Part shown: positions 49,424-59,125 of the stretch, piece by piece
How the letters are laid out: every line of letters starts with the position of its first letter
Numbering within the stretch: position 1 is the stretch's first letter
Assembly (NCBI GenBank): GCA_015061815.1
Contig: SUVW01000010.1
Span: forward strand, 27,713-91,712
Direction of reading: 5' to 3'
Origin: Lentisphaerota bacterium
Lineage (GTDB): Bacteria > Verrucomicrobiota > Lentisphaeria > Victivallales > Victivallaceae
DNA: 64,000 bases
Program-made: the position numbers and the translations under genes
Notes under the pieces: generated by a model
Database searches by the model: none
Told to the model about the DNA's origin: nothing
What the model saw: the letters and a program-made list of their open reading frames with translations, nothing else

Positions 49424-50743
49424 ATGATAAAAGCGAAAAAAACAACTGAAGCGATCCTGAAGTTTGAAGATAAAGAGGTCGTTTTACCGATAATCAGCGG
49501 TACGGAAAATGAAAAAGCAGTGGATATTTCCTCTTTGCGCAAAAGCACCGGATTGGTAACTCTCGATCAGGGCTTTGCCAATACCGCCAGCTGCTGCAGT
49601 CAGATCACCTTTATCGACGGTGAAAAAGGAATTCTCCGTTACCGGGGCATCCCGATAAATGAACTGGCGGCCAAAGTTTCCTTTGTCGATGTTGCTTATC
49701 TGCTGGTGCACGGGACACTGCCGACGGAGAGTGAAAGAAGCGACTTCTCACAACTTTTGAACTACAATTCACTGCTGCACGAGGATATGCGTCACTTTTT
49801 CGATCACTTCCCCAAAGGGGCGCATCCGATGCACATTCTTTCGACGATGGTCAATGCGATGGCGGCATTTTACCCGACAGTGGATGTGACGGCGACAGCG
49901 CGTAATATTGAACGCTCCTGCGCCCGGGTGATCTCCATCGTCCGGACGATCGCTGCTTTTGCCTATAAAAAGTCCATCGGCGAACCGATCGTTTACCCCC
50001 GGCACGATCTCTCATATTGCGCCAACTTTCTGAATATGATGTTTGACTCTCCGGTGAAACCCTACCATATCAGTCCGGAAGCGGTCAGATTGCTCAATGT
50101 GCTTTTCATCATCCACGCCGATCATGAACAGAATTGTTCGACCACCGCAGTCCGGGCAATCGGCAGTGCCCAGGTGAATTTGTATTCGACCATTGCCGCC
50201 GGGGTATCAGCTCTTTCCGGGCCGCTTCACGGCGGAGCAAATCAGGCGGTCATCGAACAGCTGCGGATGATCCAGGCCGACGGTGATGTGATGAAATTCA
50301 TCAACCGTGCCAAAGACAAAAGTGATCCTTTCCGGCTGATGGGCTTCGGGCACCGGGTCTACAAAACCTATGATCCGCGCGCGGAGATCGTGCGCAGAGA
50401 GTGTGAAAGATTCCTCGCCCATGCCGGGATCAACGATCCGCTGCTGGATATCGCCCACAAACTTGAAGAGATAACCGGCAAAGACAGCTACTTTGTTGAA
50501 CGCGGCCTTTATCCCAATGTGGACTTCTACACCGGTATTCTTTACCGGGCGATGGGCATTCCGGAAAATATGTTCACCGTAATGTTCGCGCTGGCCCGGC
50601 TGCCCGGATGGGTGGCGCACTGGCGGGAGATGATCGGGGATTCGACCAAAATCGTCCGTCCCCGGCAGATATATACCGGCCGGACCGTTTCCGAAGTCGG
50701 TGATGAAGTGGAAAATTTCGCGCCGCCGGCTCTGCTGATTTGA
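49424..50743 (+). CDS. gltA: Citrate synthase
   Basis: LRYRGIPINELA, HADHEQNCSTTAVRAIGS, GPLHGGANQAV, MGFGHRVYKTYDPRA; ATG at 49424. Confidence 0.94.
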   Translation: MIKAKKTTEAILKFEDKEVVLPIISGTENEKAVDISSLRKSTGLVTLDQGFANTASCCSQITFIDGEKGILRYRGIPINELAAKVSFVDVAYLLVHGTLPTESERSDFSQLLNYNSLLHEDMRHFFDHFPKGAHPMHILSTMVNAMAAFYPTVDVTATARNIERSCARVISIVRTIAAFAYKKSIGEPIVYPRHDLSYCANFLNMMFDSPVKPYHISPEAVRLLNVLFIIHADHEQNCSTTAVRAIGSAQVNLYSTIAAGVSALSGPLHGGANQAVIEQLRMIQADGDVMKFINRAKDKSDPFRLMGFGHRVYKTYDPRAEIVRRECERFLAHAGINDPLLDIAHKLEEITGKDSYFVERGLYPNVDFYTGILYRAMGIPENMFTVMFALARLPGWVAHWREMIGDSTKIVRPRQIYTGRTVSEVGDEVENFAPPALLI

Positions 50744-50771
50744 TATTCTAACGCCGGATAAGGAGTTTTTT

Positions 50772-52121
50772 ATGCAGTGGATATTGCTGGGATTGCTGGT
50801 ACTCTGTCTGATTTTGCTGCTGGTGTTGATATTCCGCAAAAACGGAGAACGTGAAGCGCAGACTTTGGAAAATTCTCTGGCCGCCGGCCGCAGTGAATTG
50901 AACGACAACTTTTCCCGCAGCCGCATGGAATTGCAGCATAACTTCAATATGCAGCAGGAATCCATGAAAAACTCCTTCAGCGAATTCATGCGCTTTTTGC
51001 AGGAATTCCGCGAAGCAGTACGCCGGGCCGATGAGGAAAGCACCGCCAAACTGTCGGAAGCTCTGCTCAATTACGGCGACCGCAGCGACAAAAGAAGTGC
51101 CGAATTGACCAAAACCCTGGACGAGAAGATCCGGCTCTTTGAAGAATCCACCGGCACTCAACTGACCCGTAACCGGGAACTGCTGGATGAGAAGTTGAAA
51201 AATATTCAGGAAGAGAACCGCAATAAACTTGAAGAGATGAAAAAAACCGTCGATGAAAAGCTGCAGAGTTCGATGGAAAAACACTTCAATGAATCATTCA
51301 AACTTATCAGCGAAAGATTGGAAGAGGTCCACAAAGGGCTGGGCGAAATGCAGAATCTGGCCACCGGAGTCGGCGATCTGAAAAAGGTGCTGACCAATGT
51401 AAAAACCCGGGGAAATATCGGGGAAATACAGCTTTCAGCCATTCTCGAACAATATCTCGTACCTGATCAGTATTGCGCCAATATCGCCACCGTCCCCAAC
51501 AGTACGGAGATCGTGGAATTTGCCATCAAACTCCCCGGACAGCACGAAGATATGCCGGTTTACCTGCCGGTCGACAGCAAATTTCCGGTGGAAGATTACC
51601 AACGCCTGACCGAATGTTACGAGGAATATTCCCGCATGTCGCCGGAGGTGAAAAAGGCGCAGGAAGCTTTCGCCAGAACGGTGAAAAAAAGTGCTGCCGA
51701 CATCCGGGAAAAGTATATTTATCCACCCAATACGACCGCATTTGCTTTGATGTTTGTCCCCAGTGAAGGAATTTATGCCGAGATACTCCGGATACCCGGA
51801 TTGTTTGAAAAGTTGCAGAATGACATGCAGATTTCGGTGGTTGGCCCTTCCAATCTGGTGGCATTTCTCAATTCGCTGCAAATGGGATTCAAGACTCTGG
51901 CCATCGAGAAACGTTCCAATGAGGTCTGGCAGATACTCGGTGCGGTAAAAACCGAATTCAACAAATTCGGCAACGAAATGGATGCCACCAGAAAAAGTCT
52001 GGAAGCCGTAGTCAACCACATGGAAAAGATCGGCACCCGTTCCCGCGCACTGGAACGCCGGTTGCGCACCGTACAGGAACTGCCCGGTGAACAGGCAGCC
52101 TCTCTGATCGAAGAAGCTTGA
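50772..52121 (+). CDS. rmuC: DNA recombination protein RmuC family
   Basis: Coiled coil N-terminus, NVKTRGNIGEIQLSAILEQYL, LPVDSKFPVEDYQRL. Confidence 0.92.
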   Translation: MQWILLGLLVLCLILLLVLIFRKNGEREAQTLENSLAAGRSELNDNFSRSRMELQHNFNMQQESMKNSFSEFMRFLQEFREAVRRADEESTAKLSEALLNYGDRSDKRSAELTKTLDEKIRLFEESTGTQLTRNRELLDEKLKNIQEENRNKLEEMKKTVDEKLQSSMEKHFNESFKLISERLEEVHKGLGEMQNLATGVGDLKKVLTNVKTRGNIGEIQLSAILEQYLVPDQYCANIATVPNSTEIVEFAIKLPGQHEDMPVYLPVDSKFPVEDYQRLTECYEEYSRMSPEVKKAQEAFARTVKKSAADIREKYIYPPNTTAFALMFVPSEGIYAEILRIPGLFEKLQNDMQISVVGPSNLVAFLNSLQMGFKTLAIEKRSNEVWQILGAVKTEFNKFGNEMDATRKSLEAVVNHMEKIGTRSRALERRLRTVQELPGEQAASLIEEA

Positions 52122-52130
52122 ATCATCGCG

Positions 52131-52597
52131 CCAACGTGGTGAGTGCAGGCGTGGTTGGCGGAGCGACCGTGACGGACAAAACGGACTTAACAGACAATAA
52201 CGGACAATGGGTGGTTACACGTCTGCAAACAAACGCTTGCAGTCTGCACCCGGGCCCCATCGGAGGTGGTGTGTCTGTTTTGTCTGTAAAGTCTGTCATG
52301 TCTGTATTGTCCGTAAAAGCGCATGCCAAATCGAGCGCAAGCGAGCCAACAAAAACAGCCTGCAAACCAACGTGGTGAGTGCAGGCGTGGTCGGTGGAGC
52401 GACCGTAACGGACAAAACGGACTTAACAGACGATAACGGACACGGGGGTGGTTACACGTCTGCAGACAAACGCTTGCAGTCTGCCCCCCGTGCCCCATCG
52501 GAGGTGGTGTGTCTGTTTTGTCTGTAAAGTCTGTCATGTCTGTTTTGTCCGTAAAAGCGCATGCCAAATCGAGCGTAAGCGAGCCAACAAAAACAGC
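52131..52597. repeat. 236-bp intergenic tandem repeat (two copies) with 9-bp periodic arms
   Basis: Copy 1 52131-52366 and copy 2 52367-52597 both read ccaacgtggtgagtgcaggcgtgg...acggacaaaacggacttaacagac...tgtctgttttgtctgtaaagtctgtcatgtctgt. Confidence 0.93.
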
Positions 52598-52710
52598 AGT
52601 CTGCCCCCCGCGCCCAGCGCAGCGGCACGTTTGCCGCCGGGCGCAAGCGAGCCACACTTTACCGCAGCAGCACGTTTGCCGCAGTTTTCAAAATTTTTGA
52701 GTGAAAGCGT

Positions 52711-52739
52711 TTGACATTTCTCAAAAATTATGATATATT
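52711..52739 (+). promoter_or_regulatory. Predicted sigma-70 promoter TTGACA-17-TATATT upstream of IclR gene
   Basis: ttgacatttctcaaaaattatgatatatt. Confidence 0.72.
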
Positions 52740-52782
52740 AATTTCAAAAATAAACAACATAATTTCACAATATGAAATTACC

Positions 52783-53484
52783 ATGAAATCTTTACAAAAA
52801 TCACTTGATGTATTGGAGTACGTAGTTCTCCGCAATGGGAAAAATGTGACTCCGACCGAAGCAGCGGAAGCGTTGCGGATCAATCCGGCGACCTGCACCC
52901 GGATCATGGGAGAACTGCTCAAGCGCGGATATCTGGAAAAAATTTCCCGCAAGAATGGTTATACAACCGGTCCGATGTGTGCTTCGCTCAACACCCGTGA
53001 CAGTTTGTATTCCCGGATCGGCAAGGCCGCAGACCGGCCGTTGCGTGAATTATCCCGGGCATTGGCACGTCAGGTGAATATTGCGGTCATGCACCGGGGC
53101 AAACGGATCATGCTCAATTTTCACTTCAGTGATCCGCTGGCCCGTCCCTGGAACAGATTTCTGATGACCGATCACTGGAAAACCGCCACCGGCAGGCTGC
53201 TGCTGGCGAATATGAATGAGAGTGAATCCCGTAAAATCTGTGCTGCCTGCGGTCTGCAGGAGTATCCGGATGAATATTTTGAAAATATCCGCCGTGACGG
53301 TTTTGTCTGTTTCCAGCATGATTCTTTGCATATCATCGGCCATGCGGTGATCGTGCCTGGTTATCCGGTGGCGGCTTTTGGCTTCGGGGTCACCGGGGAA
53401 CAGATGGAAAAGGCTCTCGCGCTTTCGGCGGCGACTGCCGATGAAATAAAATCCCGTCTTCAGCCGGAAACAACTGCGTATTAA
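52783..53484 (+). CDS. IclR-family transcriptional regulator
   Basis: KSLDVLEYVVLRNGKNVTPTEAAEALRINPATCTRIMGELLKRGYLEK wHTH plus effector domain. Confidence 0.9.
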   Translation: MKSLQKSLDVLEYVVLRNGKNVTPTEAAEALRINPATCTRIMGELLKRGYLEKISRKNGYTTGPMCASLNTRDSLYSRIGKAADRPLRELSRALARQVNIAVMHRGKRIMLNFHFSDPLARPWNRFLMTDHWKTATGRLLLANMNESESRKICAACGLQEYPDEYFENIRRDGFVCFQHDSLHIIGHAVIVPGYPVAAFGFGVTGEQMEKALALSAATADEIKSRLQPETTAY

Positions 53485-53517
53485 AATTCCACCAAACAAA
53501 TCAGAGGAAATAAAATA

Positions 53518-55197
53518 ATGAGTGAAAATGCAATCAAAGCTGCCATGAATTTCATGGAAAATGAAAAACAGTTTCATCTGGGCTTTCTGCCGACGGAACA
53601 ATCCAATCCCATGACCGGCAATATGGATAAAGAGTTTGCCGCTTCCACAGCAGCCGGAGTCCGTAATTTGCAGAGCGTTGACCGCAATGTACTGACGATG
53701 GCGAAAAAAGTTTTTGCATCAAAGGAGTTTGCCAAACTGGTCGACACCGGGGAAAAGGTTTTGCGCAACGGCGGAAAGGTTATTTTTTCCGGTTGCGGAG
53801 CGACCGGCAGATTGAGCATACTGCTGGAGTGCATGTGGCGCAACTGCTGTGCGGGAAATCCGGCGGCTTCGGCGTATGCCGATCAGGTTTTCAGCATTAT
53901 GACCGGCGGTGATTATGCATTGGTCAAGTCGGTGGAATTTTTTGAAGATTATCAGGTTTTCGGCCGCCGTCAGGTGCAGGAACATAACATGGGAGCCGGG
54001 GATATGCTTGTAGCCATCACCGAAGGTGGTGAAACTTCTTCGGTGCTCGGTTCGGTTTTTGAGGCACGGGATCGCGGCTGTCAGGTATTTCTGCTTTTCA
54101 ACAATCCGGCGGATCTGCTGGCGGAAAATCTGGAACGTTCCCGCAAGGCCATCTGTGATCCCGGGGTTTGTGTTCTGGATCTTTTCTGCGGCCCGATGGC
54201 CCTGGCCGGTTCCACGCGGATGCAGGCGACCACGAGTGAACAGCTCATTGCCGGCGGGGCACTGGAATCCATCATGAACCGGCTGACCGGAGCCGATCAA
54301 CTTGATTACGCTCTGGAATTTGAAAAACTGCTTGCCTCTCTGGAATCTCCGGATGCGGTCAACGGTATTGCCGCTTATATCGACTTTGAATCTGAACTTT
54401 ACCGCAAAAAAGGTCTGGTGACCTATTTTGCCGATGATTATCTGCTGGATATATTCACCGACACGACGGAACGTTCACCGACATTCATGCTGCCGCCATT
54501 CCGGAAGAATGATGATCCGGTTTCGCCCCGGTCATGGGCATTCGTAAAAAATCCGCTTTACTCCACTGTGAAAACGTGGCAACTGGGAATGCGGCGCAAT
54601 TTGCGCTGTCTGGAGTGGGAAACGCCGGACTATTTTGCAATGGGTATTCCGGAATCTTTGAGCTGCAATCCTCCGGCGATACGGGCGTCAGAACTGTTGA
54701 AATTTGAAATCGGCAATGAAAATCCTGCCGACCGCGCCGTTACCGGCAATGATGCGGCGGTACTGGTCACCGTCGGCAATCAGGAGTGTCCGGCAGAACT
54801 TGCTGCCGCATTTGAGAATACCGATGCACCTTTTGCCCGGAAAATGTATCTGTCCATCGGCGGCAGTGACCGGGCGGATTTCAATGTCCCCTGCCGGATA
54901 ACGGAATCTCCGCTGCACCTGATGGGACACATGGCGGTAAAACTGGTTCTCAACACCATTTCCACCGGGACGATGGCGGTAATGGGGAGGATCACCGGCA
55001 ACTGGATGAGCTGGGTGAATGTTTCCAACAAAAAATTGATGGATCGCGGTATCCGGCTGATTTGCGAAATCGGAAAGACCGATTACAAAACCGCCTGTAT
55101 CAAACTGCACGAAGCTATCGAATATATGGCTGAACACCGGGATGCTTCAGCGGAGGAAGAGTCTGTTGTTCAGTATGTTCTGCGGACTTTGAAGTAA
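53518..55197 (+). CDS. SIS-domain sugar-phosphate protein (MurQ/GckR-like, 559 aa)
   Basis: TEQSNPMTGNMD, KVIFSGCGATGRLSILLE, AITEGGETSSVLGSVFEA. Confidence 0.82.
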   Translation: MSENAIKAAMNFMENEKQFHLGFLPTEQSNPMTGNMDKEFAASTAAGVRNLQSVDRNVLTMAKKVFASKEFAKLVDTGEKVLRNGGKVIFSGCGATGRLSILLECMWRNCCAGNPAASAYADQVFSIMTGGDYALVKSVEFFEDYQVFGRRQVQEHNMGAGDMLVAITEGGETSSVLGSVFEARDRGCQVFLLFNNPADLLAENLERSRKAICDPGVCVLDLFCGPMALAGSTRMQATTSEQLIAGGALESIMNRLTGADQLDYALEFEKLLASLESPDAVNGIAAYIDFESELYRKKGLVTYFADDYLLDIFTDTTERSPTFMLPPFRKNDDPVSPRSWAFVKNPLYSTVKTWQLGMRRNLRCLEWETPDYFAMGIPESLSCNPPAIRASELLKFEIGNENPADRAVTGNDAAVLVTVGNQECPAELAAAFENTDAPFARKMYLSIGGSDRADFNVPCRITESPLHLMGHMAVKLVLNTISTGTMAVMGRITGNWMSWVNVSNKKLMDRGIRLICEIGKTDYKTACIKLHEAIEYMAEHRDASAEEESVVQYVLRTLK

Positions 55198-55343
55198 TAC
55201 CGGCACGGGAACTCCGTCTTAACTGCGCTGCGCCCGGGTCGTAAGCCCGGGCGGCGGCGGCTCTCCCGTTGCCTTGTCCCGGCGCAGTGAAACAAAGACG
55301 GAAGGGAGATTTTTTGGAGATTACCCGCAATGCGACACCGGTA

Positions 55344-55844
55344 TTATTCGACGAGAAACGCTTTAACATTGGTAAAACTTGCGGCGGCATCCTTTTCCAC
55401 CATCAGACACACCCGTATTCTGTCGGTTTTTCCTTTTTGAGTATCTGCCACCGTAAACACCGCTTCGACCTCTTTTCCTTCCGGAGAAGCCGTCACGGTC
55501 TGCCGCTGGGCAGTAGTCCCGGCCGGGGTGCTGTATTGAAATACTCCGAGAATGACCTTTTCGCCGCGAACAAATGCGGTGACTTTGATTTTGTCCCCGG
55601 CTTTGGCGGCGACCGGCTGACTGTAGATACCGAAACGCATTCCGGCATCCCCGGAGAGCATAACGGAATTACCATCGGCAGAGGAGATTATTTCCATACT
55701 GCCTTTACCGCCGGAAATGCGGTTCCATCCGGCCGGAGGCATTCCCGGCTTGCGGGGGAGTTTGAATTCTCCGCCGACAGACAATTCACCGGCGATAACG
55801 GCAAATCCGAACATAAAAAGAGCCATTGTCAAACATTTTTTCAT
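55344..55844 (-). CDS. Small secreted protein, beta-sandwich/CBM-like
   Basis: Signal peptide KKCLTMALFMFGFAVIAGE; short secreted ORF. Confidence 0.6.
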   Translation of the reverse strand: MKKCLTMALFMFGFAVIAGELSVGGEFKLPRKPGMPPAGWNRISGGKGSMEIISSADGNSVMLSGDAGMRFGIYSQPVAAKAGDKIKVTAFVRGEKVILGVFQYSTPAGTTAQRQTVTASPEGKEVEAVFTVADTQKGKTDRIRVCLMVEKDAAASFTNVKAFLVE

Positions 55845-55869
55845 TTTTCATTTTCCTTTTTTGTTATTG

Positions 55870-56057
55870 TTGAGGACTTTTGAAATTGCAAAAAGGAGGT
55901 AATTGCAAAAGTAATTCGAAAATAATTTGAAAAATCAGCATCGATGAGATTGATGCGGTAGTTTGAGCGTGGCTATTGAATAAATAACCACCGAAAACGC
56001 TCCGCAACAAGATCGCGATGCGGAATTTCAAAAATTTTTGAGGACTTTTGAAATTGC
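55870..56057. repeat. 20-bp direct repeats flanking a 148-bp intergenic segment
   Basis: ttgaggacttttgaaattgc at 55870-55889 and 56038-56057. Confidence 0.9.
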
Positions 56058-56075
56058 CTCGTTTCATTTTTATAT

Positions 56076-59000
56076 TTACTTTCTTAAAACGGCATCGGCC
56101 CAATCGGCGATATCTCCGAAAATCCCGTCATCGGCATCGGTCACGACCAGCTTCAACTCCCGGCATCCTTTTACATCGGCCCAGATGGGTACTGCCTCAT
56201 TGGCGGCGGTGATTTTACCGCTGGAAGCAGCAAGTCTGCCATCGGTATAGACCCGGAATTCCAGAGTTCCCCGGGGGCCGCCGGTATTGTCAACTCCGAC
56301 ATAGGCGGTAAAAAGTTTCCAGTTATCTTTTGGATCAAGCTGATAAATCACTTCACTTGAAGCGTGAGTTCCCAAACCTTTGGCGAACTCCCGGTCGCGG
56401 ATCTTCAAAATATTTCCCCGGTAACACTCTTTATCCATTGTCAATGAAACTTCCGACTGCTTTGCGGATACCGGCTTCATATCTGAAAGATATTTTTTCC
56501 GGAACATCCCCAGCATTTCCGCCGGGAATGATGCTTTGGAAGGATCTTTTTTCCAGGGGATGGTGACTTTCTGCACTTTTCCGGAAGCAAAGAGTTGAAA
56601 TTCGATCACCTGCGCGCCCTGCCGGGAAGAGTTGAAAGTCACCTCCAGTTTGAAGTAACGCGCTTTCAGCGGTTCCGGGAAAAATCCGGTCAACCCTGCC
56701 GGAGTGTCAAACATGGTATTGCCGCTTTCATCGGCGGCCAACTGCCACTTTTCCCGGTCATTGCTGTACCAGACCCTGAATCCGGAAAATCTGGGGAAGA
56801 TCAGATTGTTGTAACTCCATGCCATCACGGTACGGAAAGAGTCGACCTCCTCAACTTTGCCCAGATCGACGATCAGCTCCTGCGGACAGGCTTTGCTGCT
56901 CCACCAGCTGCTGTCGTACTCCTCTTTGCCGTCCAGAGCTTTTTCCGCGCCGTGCTTGTTTGAAGCACTGGTAACCGCTGCCGGTTTATTCAAAGCAAGG
57001 TTGACAGGCCTGCTCACAACGGGATCTGCGATCACGGACGGGGAAATTTCCACGACTTTATATTCGCCGGGAGCCAGAGAAATTTCCAGAAACTTTCCGG
57101 TTTTTCCGGTTTTGAAGTAAAGTTTTTCGTGTTTGGTGAATTCGACGGCATCTTTGATATTTTCCGGCAGATGCATGACCAGCTGCAGTTTGCCGCAGGG
57201 ATCGGTAATTTCGGTTGCCAATCCGCTGTCACCGGCAATATTTTCATAGATCATACCACCGTTATTGTAGAGCGCGATAACGTAATTGTCACCTTTGCAA
57301 TTGACTTGATACGCCAGCTGCTCTTTAAGATTTTTACCGGAAAAGTGTACCGGGAAAACCTCTCCGGCGATCCGCGCCATCAGATCGTAAGCTGTCGGCA
57401 GAATATTTTTGCGTTTGGCATTTTCAACTATGAATTCCCGGTTTTCCAGCAGAAATTCCTGGGAACAGAGAATCACTGCGCCTTTGCCGCAGACTTTGCG
57501 GGTAACGACTGCGTCACTGCCGGTAAAATAGAGTACTTTTGTTCCGGGATCGGGAGTCAATGCCCGGTAATTGAAAGTGCCGGATGGAAATTTCCTGCCG
57601 TCGGCCCGGCGGGTCTCTCTGCCGGAAAGTATCCTGCTGCCGATCTGTGCGCCCAGAAATTCCCGGGGGAAAGTTCCGGCAGTGAACATCGCCGTATTGA
57701 GAATAAGTGTACCGCCGTTGCGGACATAACCGGTGAGAAGTTTTACCGTTTCCGGAGTGAACTTCTGTTTTCCGGCCAGAAAAACCACCGGATAGTGCCC
57801 CAGCAGTTCCGGATCGACCGTTCCTTCGGGAGTATCCAGACGCAGTACATCCAGAATATCCCCGTAGGGAGTCGCCCCCAATTCATCACTTATTTTACGC
57901 TCTTCCGAAAAACTGTATACCACCCGGTGCAGCAGTTCACGGGTCATTTGCTCGCCGTCATCATAGGGAAAACGGTAAAAGGCCTTGTCACCGTAATAGA
58001 CCAATCCGTTGTGCCACGACAGCGCAAGAGCCACCGGGTTGTAAGATACACCTAAATCGTAATCATCGTTGAATTTGCGCATTTTTTCACAAAGTTCACC
58101 GTACCAGTTGAAACGGTAACGGCCATTGCCGTTGAAGTCGATATAACGGGAGTGATCGGATTCATCGGCGATAACGGCCGGATTTCCCATCATGTTGTAC
58201 ATGAATATGCGTTCATAAAGTGACGGGGAAATTTTCAGCAGTCCGCGCTGATCCTGATAAGCAGAACGGGGATTCTGCATGTGATCGTACATCGGCGGGG
58301 AGATCCGGGCCAGCCAGTCGTAGGCGGGAAAGTAACCGTAAGGCACCTGCCACATCCGTGCCGCGCCCCGGGTGATGGACTGCAGGACCGGATTGCTGCG
58401 GTAAGGGGTGCGGTTCTCGGTGATGATGGCGCGGATCTTATTCCAGCCGCCCGGCCACGCTTTGGCCCAGTAGTGCGAACCGTCAAAGACATGGGTCTCA
58501 AATCCGAACGGGCGGTTGATCTCTTCCCAGATAAAGCGGCAGATGGCTTCAAATTCTTCTCTGGTCTGCGGATCTTTTTTACCTTTGAGCAGCGTTTGGG
58601 CCATTGCGTACATCTTTTTGCCGGCATAGGTGGTAACTTTGAGATCTCTGAAAGCCGCATTGATCATCCGGTCGGCTCCGGTTCCCCATTCGTTGAATGC
58701 CCGGTAGCCGAGAAATCCCGGCAGTTTATTCATCGCTTCGAATTGCGCTTTGGGCGGGACGGCGATTTTGCTTTCAAAGTAAGGGTAATTTTTACCCAGC
58801 ACCGGGAGCAGCCCCTTTTCGGCAAGTCCGATACGTTTTTTCAGCACCGGATGGAGCTTGCTTTTGTCGCCGAAAAGTTCCACCGCCCGCAATGCCGTCA
58901 CCCGGTCATGACCGAGCTGCTGCATTATATCCGGGCCGTTACGGGTGTCGATACCGGTCTGCCAGTTGTATTTGCCGCAGACTTTGGGCAGAATGTAACG

Positions 59001-59096
59001 TTCTGTGACTTTTATCTGCGGATTGGCCACTATTTCTCCGGCGGTCAGGGAAAAGCCGGAAAGAAGCGCACTGAACAACAATATCCTTTTACGCAT
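56076..59096 (-). CDS. Large secreted protein with F5/8 type C (discoidin) and C-terminal NPCBM domains
   Basis: Signal peptide; NLALNKPAAVTSASNKHGAEKALDGKEEYDSSWWSS; GLGTHASSEVIYQL...VGVDNT...WADAVLRK. Confidence 0.82.
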   Translation of the reverse strand: MRKRILLFSALLSGFSLTAGEIVANPQIKVTERYILPKVCGKYNWQTGIDTRNGPDIMQQLGHDRVTALRAVELFGDKSKLHPVLKKRIGLAEKGLLPVLGKNYPYFESKIAVPPKAQFEAMNKLPGFLGYRAFNEWGTGADRMINAAFRDLKVTTYAGKKMYAMAQTLLKGKKDPQTREEFEAICRFIWEEINRPFGFETHVFDGSHYWAKAWPGGWNKIRAIITENRTPYRSNPVLQSITRGAARMWQVPYGYFPAYDWLARISPPMYDHMQNPRSAYQDQRGLLKISPSLYERIFMYNMMGNPAVIADESDHSRYIDFNGNGRYRFNWYGELCEKMRKFNDDYDLGVSYNPVALALSWHNGLVYYGDKAFYRFPYDDGEQMTRELLHRVVYSFSEERKISDELGATPYGDILDVLRLDTPEGTVDPELLGHYPVVFLAGKQKFTPETVKLLTGYVRNGGTLILNTAMFTAGTFPREFLGAQIGSRILSGRETRRADGRKFPSGTFNYRALTPDPGTKVLYFTGSDAVVTRKVCGKGAVILCSQEFLLENREFIVENAKRKNILPTAYDLMARIAGEVFPVHFSGKNLKEQLAYQVNCKGDNYVIALYNNGGMIYENIAGDSGLATEITDPCGKLQLVMHLPENIKDAVEFTKHEKLYFKTGKTGKFLEISLAPGEYKVVEISPSVIADPVVSRPVNLALNKPAAVTSASNKHGAEKALDGKEEYDSSWWSSKACPQELIVDLGKVEEVDSFRTVMAWSYNNLIFPRFSGFRVWYSNDREKWQLAADESGNTMFDTPAGLTGFFPEPLKARYFKLEVTFNSSRQGAQVIEFQLFASGKVQKVTIPWKKDPSKASFPAEMLGMFRKKYLSDMKPVSAKQSEVSLTMDKECYRGNILKIRDREFAKGLGTHASSEVIYQLDPKDNWKLFTAYVGVDNTGGPRGTLEFRVYTDGRLAASSGKITAANEAVPIWADVKGCRELKLVVTDADDGIFGDIADWADAVLRK

Positions 59097-59125
59097 AATA
59101 ACAAAACCTTAAATTACCTTCAAAA

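Noticed and set aside
52118-52378. 86-aa plus ORF SVLSVKSVMSVLSVKA in the tandem repeat
   Set aside because: Same repeat artefact; starts within the rmuC end and has no RBS.
52131-52597. CRISPR array
   Set aside because: Only two long units, no short repeats with unique spacers, and no cas genes in the window.
52187-52657. 156-aa minus ORF with TDxTDx tripeptides
   Set aside because: Generated by the 9-bp repeat; overlaps several alternative frames of equal length, so repeat-derived rather than a gene.
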